A DNA stretch of 26,229 nucleotides from positions 1 to 26,229 of the IMG/VR virus record IMGVR_UViG_3300020596_000095. The stretch is one strand, 5' to 3'. A model generated the notes under the pieces. The model worked only from the letters and a program-made list of their open reading frames with translations. It was not told where the DNA came from and did no database searches. Below are positions 16,175-24,060 of the stretch, one piece after another. The position numbers and the translations under genes were made by a program. Position 1 is the first letter of the stretch. The number at the start of each line of letters is the position of its first letter. This DNA is from a virus.

Positions 16175-16423
16175 TTATTGCGTGGTAACCTCTGCATACC
16201 CATGCGCCAACGCACGCCCCACCCTCTTTTCTGACCACCCTTCGACGTTCGGTGCAATCACAAAACCAGCTTCACACATCACATGATTTGCATTGAGGCG
16301 TGAAACTTTCAACACCACCACATCTATTGGGACGAGCGTCGGTGCAACCGGCGTCGGGTCGAGCGTCGGGGCAACCGGCGTCGGGGCGGGCTGTTTCTTC
16401 GCCGGCCTATTTCCGTGTGCCAT
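16175..16423 (-). CDS. Small proline-rich head protein (lambda FI position)
   Basis: ATG 16423 is preferred over TTG 16429 because GAGAG lies seven to eight bases upstream. The 82-residue product begins MAHGNRPAKKQ, followed by a repeated proline-rich linker (PTPVAPTLDPTPVAPTL) encoded by a tandem DNA repeat at about 16337-16390. The C-terminal part, VCEAGFVIAPNVEGWSEKRV and then HGYAEV, looks like a short folded domain. In lambda this slot holds FI, which assists packaging of DNA into proheads, but there is no clear sequence match, so I infer only a head-module role. Confidence 0.6.
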   Translation of the reverse strand: MAHGNRPAKKQPAPTPVAPTLDPTPVAPTLVPIDVVVLKVSRLNANHVMCEAGFVIAPNVEGWSEKRVGRALAHGYAEVTTQ

Positions 16424-16451
16424 GGTCAAACTCTCTTTCTTTTCGGGAAAG

Positions 16452-16477
16452 ACCAGGCGGTTGTTACGCCGCCTGGT
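16452..16477 (-). terminator. Hairpin after the major capsid gene
   Basis: Arms 16452-16460 and 16469-16477 are exact complements (ACCAGGCGG / CCGCCTGGT) around an eight-base loop, 25 bases after the capsid stop. On the minus strand only CTTTCCC follows, so termination may be weak; it could also protect the 3' end of the abundant capsid message. Confidence 0.5.
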
Positions 16478-16502
16478 GCAAATAGCTGTATGCGGTGATC
16501 GA

Positions 16503-17459
16503 TTAGCTCAACGTGGCCCGGATTGCATGTTGCCACATTCCATAGCCCACGTTCGTAATTTTCTTGACGCCATAATGATGTTCATTATGCTCAAATTCGA
16601 GCTCGGATCCTTCCGCAATTGCGGAGATCGTCACGCCCTCTTCCACCTGTTCAATGAATGGCTTGGTCCTGCCGTCCGTGCGAAACACGACCAGCTTTGT
16701 CGTGCTCGTCAGTCGAGGATTCACCACAACCTCAATGTTCATGCCCATTTTCAACAAGGGGTTGTCACGCGAGCCAGAACCCGTATTCAACATATTTACA
16801 GACACAGCGGATTGAGCCGCGCCCCACATATTTACAGGCACCATGATCATGAAACTTCTTGCCAACTCGTTGATCGGTTCCCCCTGATCATCCTTGAACA
16901 AAAAGAAATGCTGGATCAAGTCCATGATCACATCGGCCATTTCATTCGAGCTCGGCGCGGCCGCTGAAACAACATTCAAGGCGGCATACTCACCCACTGC
17001 CAGGTCATTAATGATCGTGCCGCTTGATCCTTGCGAGTGGTCCGTGTCAAAGAAGTACTGGCCGTCATACGCCAGCCCATTAATAGCCCCGCCGCCGTTC
17101 TCAATCAGCGTAGAAAGCAACTTCATCGGGTGGGCTGCTACACGGTCGGCCATTTCCTGAATCCTCAATTTAATCTGCCCGGTTTTATCCCGGCGAAGAT
17201 CCTCAACGAGAATGCTCAATGTTGACTCAAACGTTTTGTTTGTAATCGAAAATCCATTCTCGATCAAGGATTTTGCAAGCCTGCCCCCGACCCACTCACG
17301 CACTGCAGGCGCAGCGCCCAGCCACTTGTATGTCTCACTCTCCTGATTCGACGCGAAATTCATAGCGAGCTTCGGAACCCATGTGTTCCCAATCGCCTGC
17401 TCAAGCGTTTCGTAAAATGTGCCGATAATCGCTCTGCTTCCTAAGCCTGATCCTGCCAT
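16503..17459 (-). CDS. Major capsid protein, Mu gpT-like
   Basis: Although the frame is open to 17585, ATG 17459 is the start: GGAGG lies eight bases before it and the extra part overlaps the decoration gene. The 318-residue protein matches Mu gpT-like major head subunits: SETYKWLGAAPAVREWVGGR near residues 40-60, GFSITNKTFESTLSI soon after, AYDGQYFFDTDHSQG in the middle, and a C-terminal KPFIEQVEEG with FEHNEHHYGVKKITNVGYG. This family has the HK97 fold and forms the icosahedral shell. Its neighbours are lambda-type (portal, terminase, gpW), so the head is mosaic. A hairpin follows the gene. Confidence 0.9.
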   Translation of the reverse strand: MAGSGLGSRAIIGTFYETLEQAIGNTWVPKLAMNFASNQESETYKWLGAAPAVREWVGGRLAKSLIENGFSITNKTFESTLSILVEDLRRDKTGQIKLRIQEMADRVAAHPMKLLSTLIENGGGAINGLAYDGQYFFDTDHSQGSSGTIINDLAVGEYAALNVVSAAAPSSNEMADVIMDLIQHFFLFKDDQGEPINELARSFMIMVPVNMWGAAQSAVSVNMLNTGSGSRDNPLLKMGMNIEVVVNPRLTSTTKLVVFRTDGRTKPFIEQVEEGVTISAIAEGSELEFEHNEHHYGVKKITNVGYGMWQHAIRATLS

Positions 17460-17508
17460 TTTCAATCCCTCCAATTTTGTCAACCGTGAACCAACTAATG
17501 CGATGGAA

Positions 17509-18279
17509 TTACGACTGACGCGCCCACGTGCCACGCGACTCATACACTGCATACCCATCGGCATCATTGCCGCCGAGCACGACATAATCGCCGCGCCTGG
17601 CTGTCGCTTTGGTGTTGATCAAATCCTTATCATCAGCGCCGGTGATGTCAGGCCCGAGAATCATATCTGAAGCGTTGGGGCTAATCGTCACGGCCACCGC
17701 GCCGAACGCACCCCCGTTCACGATTTTGAACCCAGCAGCACCTGCCGCAATCGCTGGCAAGGTCAGGGTGAATGCATCAGTATCCACCCAGATCAGTTTC
17801 CCGTTGTCCTCGGCATCAATCGTATAATTGGCGCTTTTCACTTCGCGCACCGACCGATCACCGTATGGATCACGATAATTCAATGCATCAAAGGCAACGA
17901 TGGCCACGCCAGACGAGACGAACCGATCGATAAACCCAATGAAAACCGCAGAAACAGGGCTAAATGCAAACACGTCATCGTCTGTGGCATACACAGCCTG
18001 TCCCAAATCTGTAATGACGGCCCCAGTTACGGGAAGCTGGACCTTGCCACTCGCGATCACCTTGACGTTTTTTTCTGCAGCAGCACCAAGCGAATTGTCA
18101 AGCCGCGTCATGCAAAACCCGCCGAACCGATCGCCAGCTGCCAACGGTCGCGCGTGGCCAGTGCCGGACACGATGCCAACCGCCGCGCCCTCATAGATAA
18201 TGTCTGAGGCAATCACCGGAATGTCACTTAACTCTCCAAGCTCCTTGGGTCTCGGCTTGTCAACCGCTAATGTAGCCAT
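17509..18279 (-). CDS. Capsid decoration protein with two domains
   Basis: The 256-residue protein starts at ATG 18279 with GGAGG about nine bases upstream. Residues 1-135 resemble DUF2190-type capsid-associated proteins: IIYEGAAVGIVSGTGHARPL, FGGFCMTRLDN, GKVQLPVTG and a repeated beta pattern ending FIGFIDRFVSSGVAIVAFD. Residues 145-256 are a second beta module (ANYTIDAEDNGKLIWVD, TLTLPA, GDYVVLGGNDADGYAVY) of a kind also found on phage spikes and decoration proteins. It sits between the scaffold and capsid genes, the place of lambda D. It probably binds the outer surface of the shell and stabilises it; the second domain may be displayed outward. Confidence 0.77.
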   Translation of the reverse strand: MATLAVDKPRPKELGELSDIPVIASDIIYEGAAVGIVSGTGHARPLAAGDRFGGFCMTRLDNSLGAAAEKNVKVIASGKVQLPVTGAVITDLGQAVYATDDDVFAFSPVSAVFIGFIDRFVSSGVAIVAFDALNYRDPYGDRSVREVKSANYTIDAEDNGKLIWVDTDAFTLTLPAIAAGAAGFKIVNGGAFGAVAVTISPNASDMILGPDITGADDKDLINTKATARRGDYVVLGGNDADGYAVYESRGTWARQS

Positions 18280-18333
18280 ATCTCCAGTCCTCCATCATTA
18301 CCACGTGAATATAAGTTGCCGATCTGTCATTTA

Positions 18334-18747
18334 CTACTTAGGTGTGTTCTTCATCCTAACGAATCCAGCATCTTCAGCCCGTTTAAACGCCACATAAGTG
18401 GACAACGAGCCGAACTCGTCACGCAATCCAGGGGTGCGCGTAAACTCCGCCGCGTACCGCTCATCGGCTGGCAGGTGAGATAAATCTGCATGGGTCGCAT
18501 TTGCCTCAACGCCCCCAGCAGTTTCCGGCGCCTCTGAAGTCAACATGGTTAATTTTCTGGTCTTAAACATCTTTTCCGCTTCATCGGCGGTCAAGTCGGC
18601 GTCCACAGCACCATCCCGCACCTTCAATTCGATTGCCTGGTGCTTATCGCCCCAAACTTGCGTGAATCGCCTCATGATTTCGCTAACACGCGTGCGCTCT
18701 TGAATCACGCCGAGCTTGATGCCTTCTGCTTTCATTTCCTCACTCAT
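18334..18747 (-). CDS. Nested capsid scaffold protein, in frame within the protease gene
   Basis: An internal ATG at 18747 in the protease frame is preceded by a perfect AAGGAGG (18756-18762) with an eight-base gap, a better ribosome binding site than most true starts here. It would give a 137-residue protein, MSEEMKAEGIKLGVIQERTR and onward, which is charged and helical and ends near FVRMKNTPK. Lambda C/Nu3 and Mu I/Z both make their scaffold this way, as a separate product from the 3' part of the protease gene. The protein is expected to guide shell assembly and then be cut up by the protease. The family precedent plus the strong site make this likely. Confidence 0.8.
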   Translation of the reverse strand: MSEEMKAEGIKLGVIQERTRVSEIMRRFTQVWGDKHQAIELKVRDGAVDADLTADEAEKMFKTRKLTMLTSEAPETAGGVEANATHADLSHLPADERYAAEFTRTPGLRDEFGSLSTYVAFKRAEDAGFVRMKNTPK

Positions 18748-19467
18748 AGTGGTGCCCTCCTTAAAAGTGGCCAAAATGCTGGCCTGTAAGCTGGGCATCA
18801 AATTATTTTCTGCCCAACGATTGAGAAAACCTGTCAACTTCGCAGCCAAACTTTCCTCGCCATCGGCTGAAAACAACCCGCCCGCGTTTGCTGCCGGCTC
18901 GTCCACGACATCAACAGCAAACAATTTTTCCACCCGCGCAAGGTCTGGCATGGGCTTGCCGTCTTTGCCATTCTTCCGCGTGCCGTCATCGTTCAACACA
19001 TGTTCAGACTTGCCTGAAAAGACGATCGAGGCGCCGAATGCTTGCGGATCACTCTCTGCAAGGTCCATCGTATACGTATAATAGTCACCGCCAGGGGCCT
19101 TCTTCGCCGATTCATTCAAATGCAAATCTGCGAGCGCCTTGGTCTTGTCTTCTGACAGTCGAAAATTAACCGCTCTCCCCAGATGTGACCCCATGGACGT
19201 GCTGGAGGCGTTTGGATGATCGAATCTGGATTTGATACCGAACTTTGATATAGAGCCGAGGGCAATGACCTGTTGGAGGGTCTTTGCATCAACATCCATG
19301 CCGTGGCCAAGGGCAGGACCGATCGAAAGCACCGAAAAACCGTGGATGATCCCTGCCTCACGATCGACTTTCACGTCTTCGCCGCGCGACACGCCCGCAC
19401 GAAACCATCGATCGGTATCCGGTGCGCCAGTCACTTCAATCCCGTTATCGCCCAACTGGACTTTCAT
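18334..19467 (-). CDS. Prohead protease fused to scaffold domain
   Basis: ATG 19467 is chosen because AGGAGG ends six bases before it; the apparent earlier start is a TTG inside that ribosome binding site. The protein has 377 residues. Residues about 25-215 look like a phage prohead protease: GIIHGFSVLSIG at the start, a probable catalytic His in SRFDHP near 83, a probable Ser in FGASIVF near 146, and KLFAVDVVDEPAA at the end. A linker with LPSLQASIL leads to the helical scaffold region (241-377). It should cleave the scaffold and possibly other head proteins inside the prohead. It overlaps the portal gene end by 23 bases. Catalytic residues are inferred from the family pattern. Confidence 0.85.
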   Translation of the reverse strand: MKVQLGDNGIEVTGAPDTDRWFRAGVSRGEDVKVDREAGIIHGFSVLSIGPALGHGMDVDAKTLQQVIALGSISKFGIKSRFDHPNASSTSMGSHLGRAVNFRLSEDKTKALADLHLNESAKKAPGGDYYTYTMDLAESDPQAFGASIVFSGKSEHVLNDDGTRKNGKDGKPMPDLARVEKLFAVDVVDEPAANAGGLFSADGEESLAAKLTGFLNRWAENNLMPSLQASILATFKEGTTMSEEMKAEGIKLGVIQERTRVSEIMRRFTQVWGDKHQAIELKVRDGAVDADLTADEAEKMFKTRKLTMLTSEAPETAGGVEANATHADLSHLPADERYAAEFTRTPGLRDEFGSLSTYVAFKRAEDAGFVRMKNTPK

Positions 19468-21052
19468 CGGTTGCCTCCTCAACTTGGGTTTCCTGCGGTT
19501 TTGTGGGGCCCGCTACGACAGCAGGAGTCAATCCTAGTTCGTTCGCCAAATCAATCTCACGCTTGCGTTGGCGCATGGTGTCTTCCCAATCCCTGCCCTG
19601 GGCAGCGCACTCTTCTGCCAGCGTCGATACGCCACCAGCGATCGCCATTGTGGACGACTCCACTTCCTTCACCGGATCAACCCACCCCCACCCTGGCGCA
19701 ATCCAACTGGTGAGCGTCCAATCGTCATGTTGTTCGCCGAAGAGATCGACGGCAGGCAACTCTTGTTTCAGCCACGCTTCTTCAAGCAGCCATTCATACA
19801 CAGGCTGGCACAAGTGCGCAGCCAACCAGGTTTGATACACCTTAAACGCGCGGCGCGCCTCAATCAGCGCCGTGCGCGCACTGGAATAATTCATTCTGGA
19901 GAAATCTTTCAATACAATTTGCAGCGGCAAATTCAGGTTGGCACAAATACTACGCAACACGACTTGCACAAACGGATCAAACGTTCCGCCTGGTCTGCTT
20001 GGATCAGCAAATTGTATTTCTTCCCCTGGTTGTAAATAGCTGATCATACCTGGCTGAATGTCTTCTAATTTATTTCCGGCGGCATCTGTGCGTGTGTTCG
20101 CCTGTGCCGCGCCGTATGGATTCGCTTTCTTGATGAATGCAGAAAAACACGCTGCAATCCGTTCCGTCACCAATGCAGCCTCAATCACATCGCCAAGATT
20201 TTTAAACATGCCGAGCACAGAAGAAAAAATAGGCTCCCCTCGCGTTTGGCCAGGACGTTTGACTAAATACAGGTGAAGAATATTTTTATGGCCTGAAATC
20301 CTATTGACCGCCTCGTACCGAGTCCATTCGCCGGGTCCCACGTAGCCCAGCCCCATCCCGACATCGCCAGGGTGATTTTTGCGCACCCAATACGCAATTG
20401 GTTGCCCACGGTCGCCCAACTCTACGCCATCACGCATGTTCGGGCCGCTCTTGCCAGGGGGCGTGCTCACCCTATCCGCCTCAATCACTTCCAACGCGAG
20501 GCGATATCGCCGGTTAGACTCGTCCTGTATCATCTGCCTAAGTACAAACACTTCCCCATTTTCCAAGATTTGGCGCTCACAGAGGGCTTGAATCGCATAA
20601 AAATTCATACGATTTTGAGCATCTGCCGTGGGAACCCAGCGCCGCCATACCCGCTCCGCCGCCTTGATGAACGCTTTCGCTTCTTCCGGCGTGATCCCTA
20701 ACGCCTCTTCATCAGGGCGAGCTTGTGGTTTCAGGCCTGTACCCACGACATTGAGCACGATGGTGTTCGTGATGGCGCCGGCGTGCGCATCGTTGCGATT
20801 CAAATCACGCGAGCGTTGGCGCAAGGTCGGGAGATCAAGCAGGAGGTCGGCATCAGCAGATCCCGATTGAGCGGACCAGTCACCATGGAGCCGTGTGAAC
20901 TCCGCGCCACGATACGCACCAAACATTTTCGTCATGCCGCGCGCGCGAACGCGCGAAAGGCCCCACGCAGGCGCAACAAATCCAATCGCGGCATCGACCC
21001 ATAACGCCGCCTTCTCAATCCGTGACAATGCCGGCCTCAATGTTTCTCTCAT
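19445..21052 (-). CDS. Portal protein, lambda gpB-like
   Basis: The 535-residue protein belongs to the lambda-type portal family, the twelve-subunit ring at one vertex through which DNA enters and leaves and to which the tail binds. Telling features are an N-terminal region with RQRSRDLNRNDAHAGAITNT, then NVVGTGLKPQARP, ENGEVFVLRQM, the segment YRLALEVIEADRV, HLYLVKRPGQTRGEPIFSSV and a C-terminal FSRMNYSSARTALIEARRAF. The length is close to lambda gpB (533). The start 21052 overlaps the gpW stop as ATGA, as in lambda where W and B are adjacent. The C-terminus is charged and overlaps the protease start. Confidence 0.95.
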   Translation of the reverse strand: MRETLRPALSRIEKAALWVDAAIGFVAPAWGLSRVRARGMTKMFGAYRGAEFTRLHGDWSAQSGSADADLLLDLPTLRQRSRDLNRNDAHAGAITNTIVLNVVGTGLKPQARPDEEALGITPEEAKAFIKAAERVWRRWVPTADAQNRMNFYAIQALCERQILENGEVFVLRQMIQDESNRRYRLALEVIEADRVSTPPGKSGPNMRDGVELGDRGQPIAYWVRKNHPGDVGMGLGYVGPGEWTRYEAVNRISGHKNILHLYLVKRPGQTRGEPIFSSVLGMFKNLGDVIEAALVTERIAACFSAFIKKANPYGAAQANTRTDAAGNKLEDIQPGMISYLQPGEEIQFADPSRPGGTFDPFVQVVLRSICANLNLPLQIVLKDFSRMNYSSARTALIEARRAFKVYQTWLAAHLCQPVYEWLLEEAWLKQELPAVDLFGEQHDDWTLTSWIAPGWGWVDPVKEVESSTMAIAGGVSTLAEECAAQGRDWEDTMRQRKREIDLANELGLTPAVVAGPTKPQETQVEEATDESPVGR

Positions 21053-21273
21053 GATGGTCGCACAAACCCAGCGAGTGAGCGCGAATCGCCAGGTGGATTT
21101 TCAGACGATTGACGCGCGAGTAAGTTGGATTCGATTTTCAGCAATTGCGAATAGTCGTGTTTCACCTTCCGGCCATTGTATTCCCACTCGACCGATCCAC
21201 CTGCCACGAGCGCGTTATTAATCGCCACCCGCACGTTGGTTAGCATTTCTGCGATCGTCGGTTCTACCGCCAT
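21049..21273 (-). CDS. Head-tail joining protein gpW-like
   Basis: ATG 21273 is preferred: GGAG lies six bases upstream, and the longer frame from TTG 21345 would run through a terminator hairpin. The 74-residue product (lambda gpW has 68) shows the gpW pattern: helix EPTIAEMLTNVRVAINNALV, a beta hairpin with VEWEYNGRKVKHDY, and a second helix SQLLKIESNLLARQ. gpW binds below the portal after packaging so that DNA stays in and the tail connector can attach. It directly precedes the portal, as in lambda. Confidence 0.88.
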   Translation of the reverse strand: MAVEPTIAEMLTNVRVAINNALVAGGSVEWEYNGRKVKHDYSQLLKIESNLLARQSSENPPGDSRSLAGFVRPS

Positions 21274-21283
21274 GTGCCACTCC

Positions 21284-21330
21284 AAAAAAAAATAGCCAAA
21301 ATCAAGAATCATTTCTTGATCTTGGCTATA
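21284..21330 (-). terminator. Strong intrinsic terminator just before gpW
   Basis: On the minus strand a 17-bp stem (one G-T wobble) with a four-base loop ATGA is followed at once by nine T residues (21284-21292). The T-tract directly touches the GGAG of the gpW ribosome binding site (21280-21283), leaving no room for a promoter between them. Confidence 0.88.
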
Positions 21331-21374
21331 GGGGGAATCCGTCAAGCCTTCAGCAATGTGTTATGTGCAGCTTG

Positions 21375-21518
21375 TCAGCCCGACATTGAAGTCCCCAAAA
21401 AACTAAAACGCCAGTGAATAAACAACAATAGAGATATTACGCAACACGCAAGAGAAAAGCAAATGATTATTATCGCCTTCGCCTGATCCAATTTTCCTTG
21501 CGCTTCCCGGTTGCCCAA
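21375..21518 (-). CDS. Possible small single-helix membrane protein overlapping the terminase end
   Basis: A 47-codon frame from TTG 21518 (preceded by GAGAG about six bases upstream) overlaps the last 49 bases of the terminase gene in another frame. Its product has a charged start (GNREAQGKLDQAK), one clear hydrophobic helix, AIIIICFSLACCVISLLLFI, and a short tail. It ends 45 bases before the terminator and would be the last gene of the terminase transcript. Small membrane proteins of phages often act in lysis, for example as holins, but nothing here proves it. The TTG start and overlap make it uncertain. Confidence 0.33.
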   Translation of the reverse strand: MGNREAQGKLDQAKAIIIICFSLACCVISLLLFIHWRFSFLGTSMSG

Positions 21519-23380
21519 TTCGGTCTCTCTACTGGAGTTGGAGGGCCTGCCGGCGAGGCAGTCAATTGTGCGCGCAACGTATCCAGATTCGCTCCTTGCT
21601 TTTGCGTCGTCCACTCCAAAGCAGCATAGTTATAAACATTTAGGTCCAATGCCTCATTACGCACACCGTCTGGTAATTCCCACGCCAGCGTGATCTTCCC
21701 CATGCGCCACTTTTGCGTCAACTTCTCAGCCATCAGCTGCTTGCAAAATTCTTCCGTGTACCCCGTGTTGAAATGCAGAAACCCAGGCCCCGGATCTTGC
21801 TTCTGCAACCTGTCATAGATCGTGCTCTTGGCCGTATGCACTCCGATGATGATTAGCATCACGCCGTCTTTTGTGGTGTTCGGATTGTTCACAATCGGTG
21901 ATCCGGTTTCACTCGATCCCTTGATGGCAAAAATATTCCGGTGCTGACGCGATCGCACAAACGTATACACTTCATTCGTCCTGTGACTCGAATCGATAAA
22001 CGTGCAGTGAATGCCGAGTTGGATACCTGCCGGATGCTCCCATTTCGTGGTTAAATACTGATCCAGCGCCCTCCATGCGTTCACCACACCATCTTGATCG
22101 CGTTCACCAGGCGCAAACCCAGGCTGATCAATCGAGCCGTGAAACACTCTATGCTCGATGCCCCACGACTCTTCCCCAACGCCCCACCCCTTCACTTCCA
22201 CTTCAAGGCGCGCGGGGCTCGCTTGCACGTCCACGGCGCATGTGAGCACCACAACAGGGTCAGGCACCGTGTAGGTTTCGCGCCGTTGATACACTTTTTG
22301 ATAGTCCAATTGCTCACCCAGCTTCACTTTCCACACTTCCGCGAATTTCGTGTTGACGAACACGCGAAACTGTTTCGGGTCTCTATGCTCTTTCAAAAAT
22401 TGCGCGACAATTTCAGGCCACGTTTCAAACGCCGATGCCAACGCATTATGCCAAAAGCCAGCTGTACCCGTAAACCGTTCGCGCGCGCGCCATTTGCCCT
22501 TGATGTTCATCGCGCGCTTCTGGCGGTGCTCCATCGGGTATTCGCATGATCGGCAGATGTATCTGGCATGATCAGGATTGTGATGGGCGGAGTACAACGA
22601 CCCGGTGTTATCGGGCGACGGCCATTTCAATTGCGCCCAGACCAAGGCTTGAAACTCCCCGCACTCAGGGCACGGGACTTCCCATATCCGTTGATCGGAT
22701 TGCTGATATTCATCATCAATTTCGCTCGTGCCCTCCACAGTCGGTGAGGACACCAAAATGACTTTGCGATCTGGAAAAGTTGATGTGCGCCTACGCATCA
22801 ACGCAATCGGGTTGCCCTCATCCCCTGCATTCGCCTGAAACCCGTCGATGTCATCACCAATCACAACACGATGTGGCGTCATGCGAAACCCACGCGGCGA
22901 ATTCGCGCCCACCAATTTCACCCCACCGCCAGGAAATCGTTTACGTAAAATTGTGCTGTTGGTATCTCTCGATCGCTCCTCCTTCACTTTCTCACGTAGA
23001 CATGGCGTGTCTCGAATCATCGGTGAAAGAATTTCTTTTGAATAATCTTGAGCACTCTCTAATATTTGTTGCGCGTACATGATAGAACAGGGATCCTGAT
23101 CGATATGAAATCCGATGATGTTATTAATAACCTCGGTTCCACCGACTTGGGTCGGCTTTTTGTACACGATGGTATGCACCGCCGGATCACTGGCAGCGTC
23201 CATGATCTCAACCAGATACGGCGCTGTATCATTATTCCAAAGAACGCTTGCCCCGCCGTCTCTGCTTAGGTATCTTCTTTCCCCTGCCCACTGGCTGACT
23301 GTCATCTTTGGCATCGGGCGCAGGTGATTGCGGGCTTTCGTCACCATCGAGATCGTTTGCATCTGTAGTGCTAAATTCAT
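21470..23380 (-). CDS. terL: Terminase large subunit, lambda GpA-like
   Basis: The protein packages DNA into the prohead and cuts the concatemer. Counting from ATG 23380 (636 residues), the ATPase has a Walker A variant KKPTQVGGTE at about 74-83, a Walker B RVVIGDDID at about 171-179, and an SSPT coupling motif after it. A zinc-binding pair of knuckles, CPEC and CRSC, comes near 240-285. The nuclease half has AVDVQASPARLEVEV and FIDSSHRTNEVY, with acidic residues for metal binding, and the usual basic end KENWIRRRR. The start is uncertain: the frame is open to 23467, and GGAGG lies 12 bases before 23380. It overlaps the small subunit gene by about 149 bases. Confidence 0.93.
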   Translation of the reverse strand: MNLALQMQTISMVTKARNHLRPMPKMTVSQWAGERRYLSRDGGASVLWNNDTAPYLVEIMDAASDPAVHTIVYKKPTQVGGTEVINNIIGFHIDQDPCSIMYAQQILESAQDYSKEILSPMIRDTPCLREKVKEERSRDTNSTILRKRFPGGGVKLVGANSPRGFRMTPHRVVIGDDIDGFQANAGDEGNPIALMRRRTSTFPDRKVILVSSPTVEGTSEIDDEYQQSDQRIWEVPCPECGEFQALVWAQLKWPSPDNTGSLYSAHHNPDHARYICRSCEYPMEHRQKRAMNIKGKWRARERFTGTAGFWHNALASAFETWPEIVAQFLKEHRDPKQFRVFVNTKFAEVWKVKLGEQLDYQKVYQRRETYTVPDPVVVLTCAVDVQASPARLEVEVKGWGVGEESWGIEHRVFHGSIDQPGFAPGERDQDGVVNAWRALDQYLTTKWEHPAGIQLGIHCTFIDSSHRTNEVYTFVRSRQHRNIFAIKGSSETGSPIVNNPNTTKDGVMLIIIGVHTAKSTIYDRLQKQDPGPGFLHFNTGYTEEFCKQLMAEKLTQKWRMGKITLAWELPDGVRNEALDLNVYNYAALEWTTQKQGANLDTLRAQLTASPAGPPTPVERPNWATGKRKENWIRRRR

Positions 23381-23852
23381 ATTGAGCCATTGCCTCCAGC
23401 ATTTCTCGCAACCGCCGGTCTGCAACCGCGACCGCTTGTATCCGCACGCCAGGATCGTCGATGTCACGCCCGATCAATGATGGGATGCTCACGGCAATCG
23501 TCCGGCAGTGAATCATTAGCCCCTCCAACAATCTCCCTGTAAGGGCGGCATCCACCAGCGTGCCTTCCAGTTGCGCGACCTCTATCTCCGCTCGTCGCGC
23601 CTCGGCCTCCTGCTTCCGTCCCTTGGCTGTGGTTACTTGCCCTGGTGAGACTGGACCTCGTCGCGTGGACGCTTGGCGCTCGAGGTCCGCCTCACGCCAT
23701 TTCCACACGGTCGGCAGATGATACAGCGCGCCCGCTCGCTCCCGCGTGTGGATTGGCAAGCCGCGTTGCTCCATCGATTTGAAGCCGGTGTCAGTCACCC
23801 CGAAAATTGTAGCCATTTGGTGACGGCCTTTAATAAGAAAATCATCACGCAT
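23232..23852 (-). CDS. terS: Terminase small subunit, Nu1-like
   Basis: The 206-residue protein precedes the large subunit and should bind the packaging site on DNA. The N-terminal ~60 residues look like the winged helix-turn-helix of lambda Nu1: MATIFGVTDTGFKSMEQRGL, then GALYHLPTVWKWREADL. The middle is a long helix with GRKQEAEARRAEIEVAQLEG for assembly, and the C-terminus is charged and basic (GRGKKIPKQRRRGKRSLE), probably the contact to the large subunit. The start ATG 23852 has AAGG 12 bases upstream; an ATG 12 codons later at 23816 begins the conserved part and is possible too. The C-terminal part overlaps the large subunit gene. Confidence 0.87.
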   Translation of the reverse strand: MRDDFLIKGRHQMATIFGVTDTGFKSMEQRGLPIHTRERAGALYHLPTVWKWREADLERQASTRRGPVSPGQVTTAKGRKQEAEARRAEIEVAQLEGTLVDAALTGRLLEGLMIHCRTIAVSIPSLIGRDIDDPGVRIQAVAVADRRLREMLEAMAQYEFSTTDANDLDGDESPQSPAPDAKDDSQPVGRGKKIPKQRRRGKRSLE

Positions 23853-23892
23853 TTGATTAATTCGCCTTTTTGATTATCCGCCCGCCATATCG

Positions 23893-23920
23893 GTAATATA
23901 AATCCATTTCAAAATCTCAA
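23893..23920 (-). promoter_or_regulatory. Candidate sigma-70-type promoter for the terminase genes
   Basis: On the minus strand TTGAGA (23915-23920) and TATTAC (23893-23898) are 16 bases apart, with five and four of six matches to the consensus. A start site near 23886 would give a leader of about 34 bases before the small terminase ATG. Seen by eye only. Confidence 0.3.
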
Positions 23921-23992
23921 CCCTAGGGAAAAAACGCGCCTCACGCCTGCGTTGGTATGGTGGGGCCAGGAAGGACCCGTGAACTGCTTGAT

Positions 23993-24049
23993 TCCATTAA
24001 GGGTTTATTGCACAACACTATATCCATTAAGGGTTTATTGCACCACACT
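23993..24049. repeat. Direct repeat pair, 30-bp period, upstream of terminase
   Basis: Two copies of a 27-bp sequence (TCCATTAAGGGTTTATTGCA followed by C-A/C-ACACT) start at 23993 and 24023 and differ at one base. They lie about 140-200 bases upstream of the small terminase start, between it and the small membrane protein gene. In lambda-type phages terminase-binding repeats of the packaging site lie next to the small subunit gene, so a packaging (cosB-like) role is possible; an operator pair is the alternative. Confidence 0.7.
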
Positions 24050-24060
24050 GCACTCCCTCA

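Noticed and set aside
21274-21345. Longer gpW starting at TTG 21345
   Set aside because: It would translate through the terminator hairpin and adds residues not found in gpW; ATG 21273 has its own ribosome binding site.
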